Below are positions 62,736 to 64,000 of a DNA stretch of 64,000 nucleotides, in pieces. Numbering within the stretch: the stretch's first letter is position 1; every line of letters starts with the position of its first letter. The position numbers and the translations under genes are program-made. The stretch comes from GCA-2862585 sp049890295. Its GTDB lineage: Bacteria > Bacteroidota > Bacteroidia > Flavobacteriales > UBA7312. The notes under the pieces were generated by a model, which saw nothing but the letters and a program-made list of their open reading frames with translations, was not told the origin of the DNA and ran no database searches. The stretch spans positions 31,499-95,498 of the forward strand of contig JBMHBP010000012.1 of the NCBI GenBank assembly GCA_049890295.1. The letters run 5' to 3'.

Positions 62736-64000
62736 TTACTGTAAAATCAATCTATTAGTAAAACGTTGGGTTTCAGTAATGATTTCAATAAAGTAAACAC
62801 CTGTTGAATACTTAGTTAAGTCAAAGCTGGTTTGTCTGAAGTCTTCTGATGAATTAATTTGTTGTGTAAAGACTTGCTTTCCATATGCATCAACTACCTT
62901 TATATTAATCACTTCTTTACCAAAGTTTGAAAGTTCAATATTTACAATACCCTTTGTTGGATTTGGATAAAGATTGATTTCAGGTGCTGTACTCTGTGAT
63001 AATCTGCTTCCGGATACTGTAGTCCCACTTGCAAAAGCCCACGGTGAGAAGAAGTTAGTCGATTCATCACAAATAGCTCTTACATAGGTGTAAACTATTG
63101 ACCCCACCGGCACATTTGGTATAATGTACTGCGATTCTGTTGGGTAATCTGAGACCCATCCTGAGCCATAATTATAAATTACTCTATATAATGAAGCACT
63201 TCCATCCCAATCAATTGTCACTTCCTGACCAACATTACTTATTGAAATATTTGTTGGCTCATCACAAGAAATTGTAAAGGACTGAATATCTGACCATTCT
63301 GACACTTGTTCATCTGAACAGTTTGTCCTTACGTAATATACATAAACAGACGCATTACTTAAATCTAATGTAACAGTATTCGAAGAAGTAGTATGTGATA
63401 AATATCCTTCTCCAAAGTTGTATAATACCTCATAAGAATCTGCTCCCTCAACCATATCCCAGTCAATAGTAACTTGATTAGTTGAATATGTCTCAGAAAT
63501 AGATGAAGGTGTTAAACACACTGAGGTTGTTGTAAAGCTTGATTCAAATGTTTCCGACTGGCAAGCATAGGATACAGAAGTTATCTCCACTAAATAAGTT
63601 ACTCCAGATAATAATCCGCTTAATGAAGCTTGAGAACCTTGTAGATTTTCATTCGTCACCCATGTTTGACCTCCATCTGCACTATAGCTAAATATATACA
63701 TTCCTGATGGTGAGGCATTATCCCAATCTACAATGGCAGATGTTGTGGTAACATTTTCAAACTCAACATTTGATGGTGCTGATACTACTATTTGATTAAC
63801 TGATAACACTTCTGAGGTCACCTCACAACCAACAGCATTAGTCACCACTACGCTATATGATCCACCACTTAATGCAGTATAAGAAGAAGACGTAGCTCCT
63901 GACAACGGACTACCATCTAAGTACCACTGGTAACTCTCATAAGCCGATGACACACTCAACGATAAACTCTCACCACTACAGAAAGATGTAGATGACGAAC
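62736..64000 (-). CDS. Large surface adhesin, C-terminal part, FN3 domains and T9SS sorting domain (partial)
   Basis: The frame is open to the window edge, so only the last ~420 residues are visible. At the edge is an Ig/PKD-like repeat ending in SGGSYSVVVTNAVGCEVTSE, then three or more fibronectin type III modules (VDWDNASPSGMYIFSYSADGG; ITSVSYACQSETF; IDWDMVEGADSYEVLYNFG; ISISNVGQEVTIDWDGSA) and a type A sorting tail from INLYPNPTKGIVNIEL onward to SFDLTKYSTGVYFIEI. It would be exported through SprA and work at the cell surface. The full size and binding target cannot be seen. Confidence 0.85.
   Translation of the reverse strand, partial: SSSTSFCSGESLSLSVSSAYESYQWYLDGSPLSGATSSSYTALSGGSYSVVVTNAVGCEVTSEVLSVNQIVVSAPSNVEFENVTTTSAIVDWDNASPSGMYIFSYSADGGQTWVTNENLQGSQASLSGLLSGVTYLVEITSVSYACQSETFESSFTTTSVCLTPSSISETYSTNQVTIDWDMVEGADSYEVLYNFGEGYLSHTTSSNTVTLDLSNASVYVYYVRTNCSDEQVSEWSDIQSFTISCDEPTNISISNVGQEVTIDWDGSASLYRVIYNYGSGWVSDYPTESQYIIPNVPVGSIVYTYVRAICDESTNFFSPWAFASGTTVSGSRLSQSTAPEINLYPNPTKGIVNIELSNFGKEVINIKVVDAYGKQVFTQQINSSEDFRQTSFDLTKYSTGVYFIEIITETQRFTNRLILQ

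Overview
The window reads as a chromosomal segment of a low-GC, free-living, probably marine member of the Bacteroidota (Flavobacteriales-like). The signs are the type IX secretion translocon SprA, several proteins with T9SS C-terminal sorting domains, an alternative complex III respiratory operon, Omp28/DUF6029/DUF6588-type envelope proteins, start codons without recognisable Shine-Dalgarno sequences, and promoter elements of the TTG / TAnnTTTG type. Only protein-coding genes, a few terminators and some candidate promoter elements were found. I saw no tRNA, rRNA, CRISPR array or insertion sequence.

Layout. 1-6119 (+): the 3' end of gpmI, an M20 dipeptidase, then a tightly packed five-gene operon of four lipoproteins around a Tat-exported DUF1501-like protein, and a small membrane protein. 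6112-10199 (-): a DCC-family protein, tsaB, an HlyD/TolC efflux pair and a tiny CxxC membrane protein. 10210-14097 (-): cytochrome oxidase accessory genes (DUF420, SCO, COX IV, two COX III proteins, heme O synthase). 14227-23861 (-): a Wzi/RemB-like outer-membrane protein and a surface polysaccharide cluster (GT4, two sulfotransferases, GT2, epimerase, polymerase, acetyltransferase, flippase). 23873-33933 (-): deoC, tonB, vanZ, gcvH, sprA and ruvA. 34078-42702: a T9SS cargo protein (-), then (+) two tandem T9SS thioredoxin-fold proteins, a TlpA-like protein, DUF6029, an Omp28-like lipoprotein, DUF6588 and a small beta-barrel protein. 42699-46500: ubiX, a broken gene, then queG, ruvB and a tandem OmpA-domain protein (-). 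46927-57746 (-): coxA, coxB and actFEDCBA. 57937-58323 (+): a SPOR protein. 58324-62634 (-): infB, nusA and rimP. 62736-64000 (-): the 3' part of a large fibronectin-type adhesin with a T9SS tail.

How the genes work together. The two respiratory loci are complementary. ACIII passes quinol electrons to cytochrome c and to the aa3/caa3-type oxidase core (CoxA/CoxB), while the remaining oxidase subunits, copper delivery (SCO) and heme O synthesis sit about 33 kb away. SprA would export the several sorting-domain proteins encoded here. The polysaccharide cluster carries two different sulfotransferases, suggesting a sulfated surface glycan.

The least explained parts are the DUF1501/lipoprotein/cytochrome-like operon at 1578-5607, with a CX4CH heme-type motif and recurrent LYxxLLGRxP-like repeats, and the run of exported thioredoxin-fold proteins at 34963-41132. 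A small unidentified gene at 43313-43638 has been broken by a stop codon and a frameshift.
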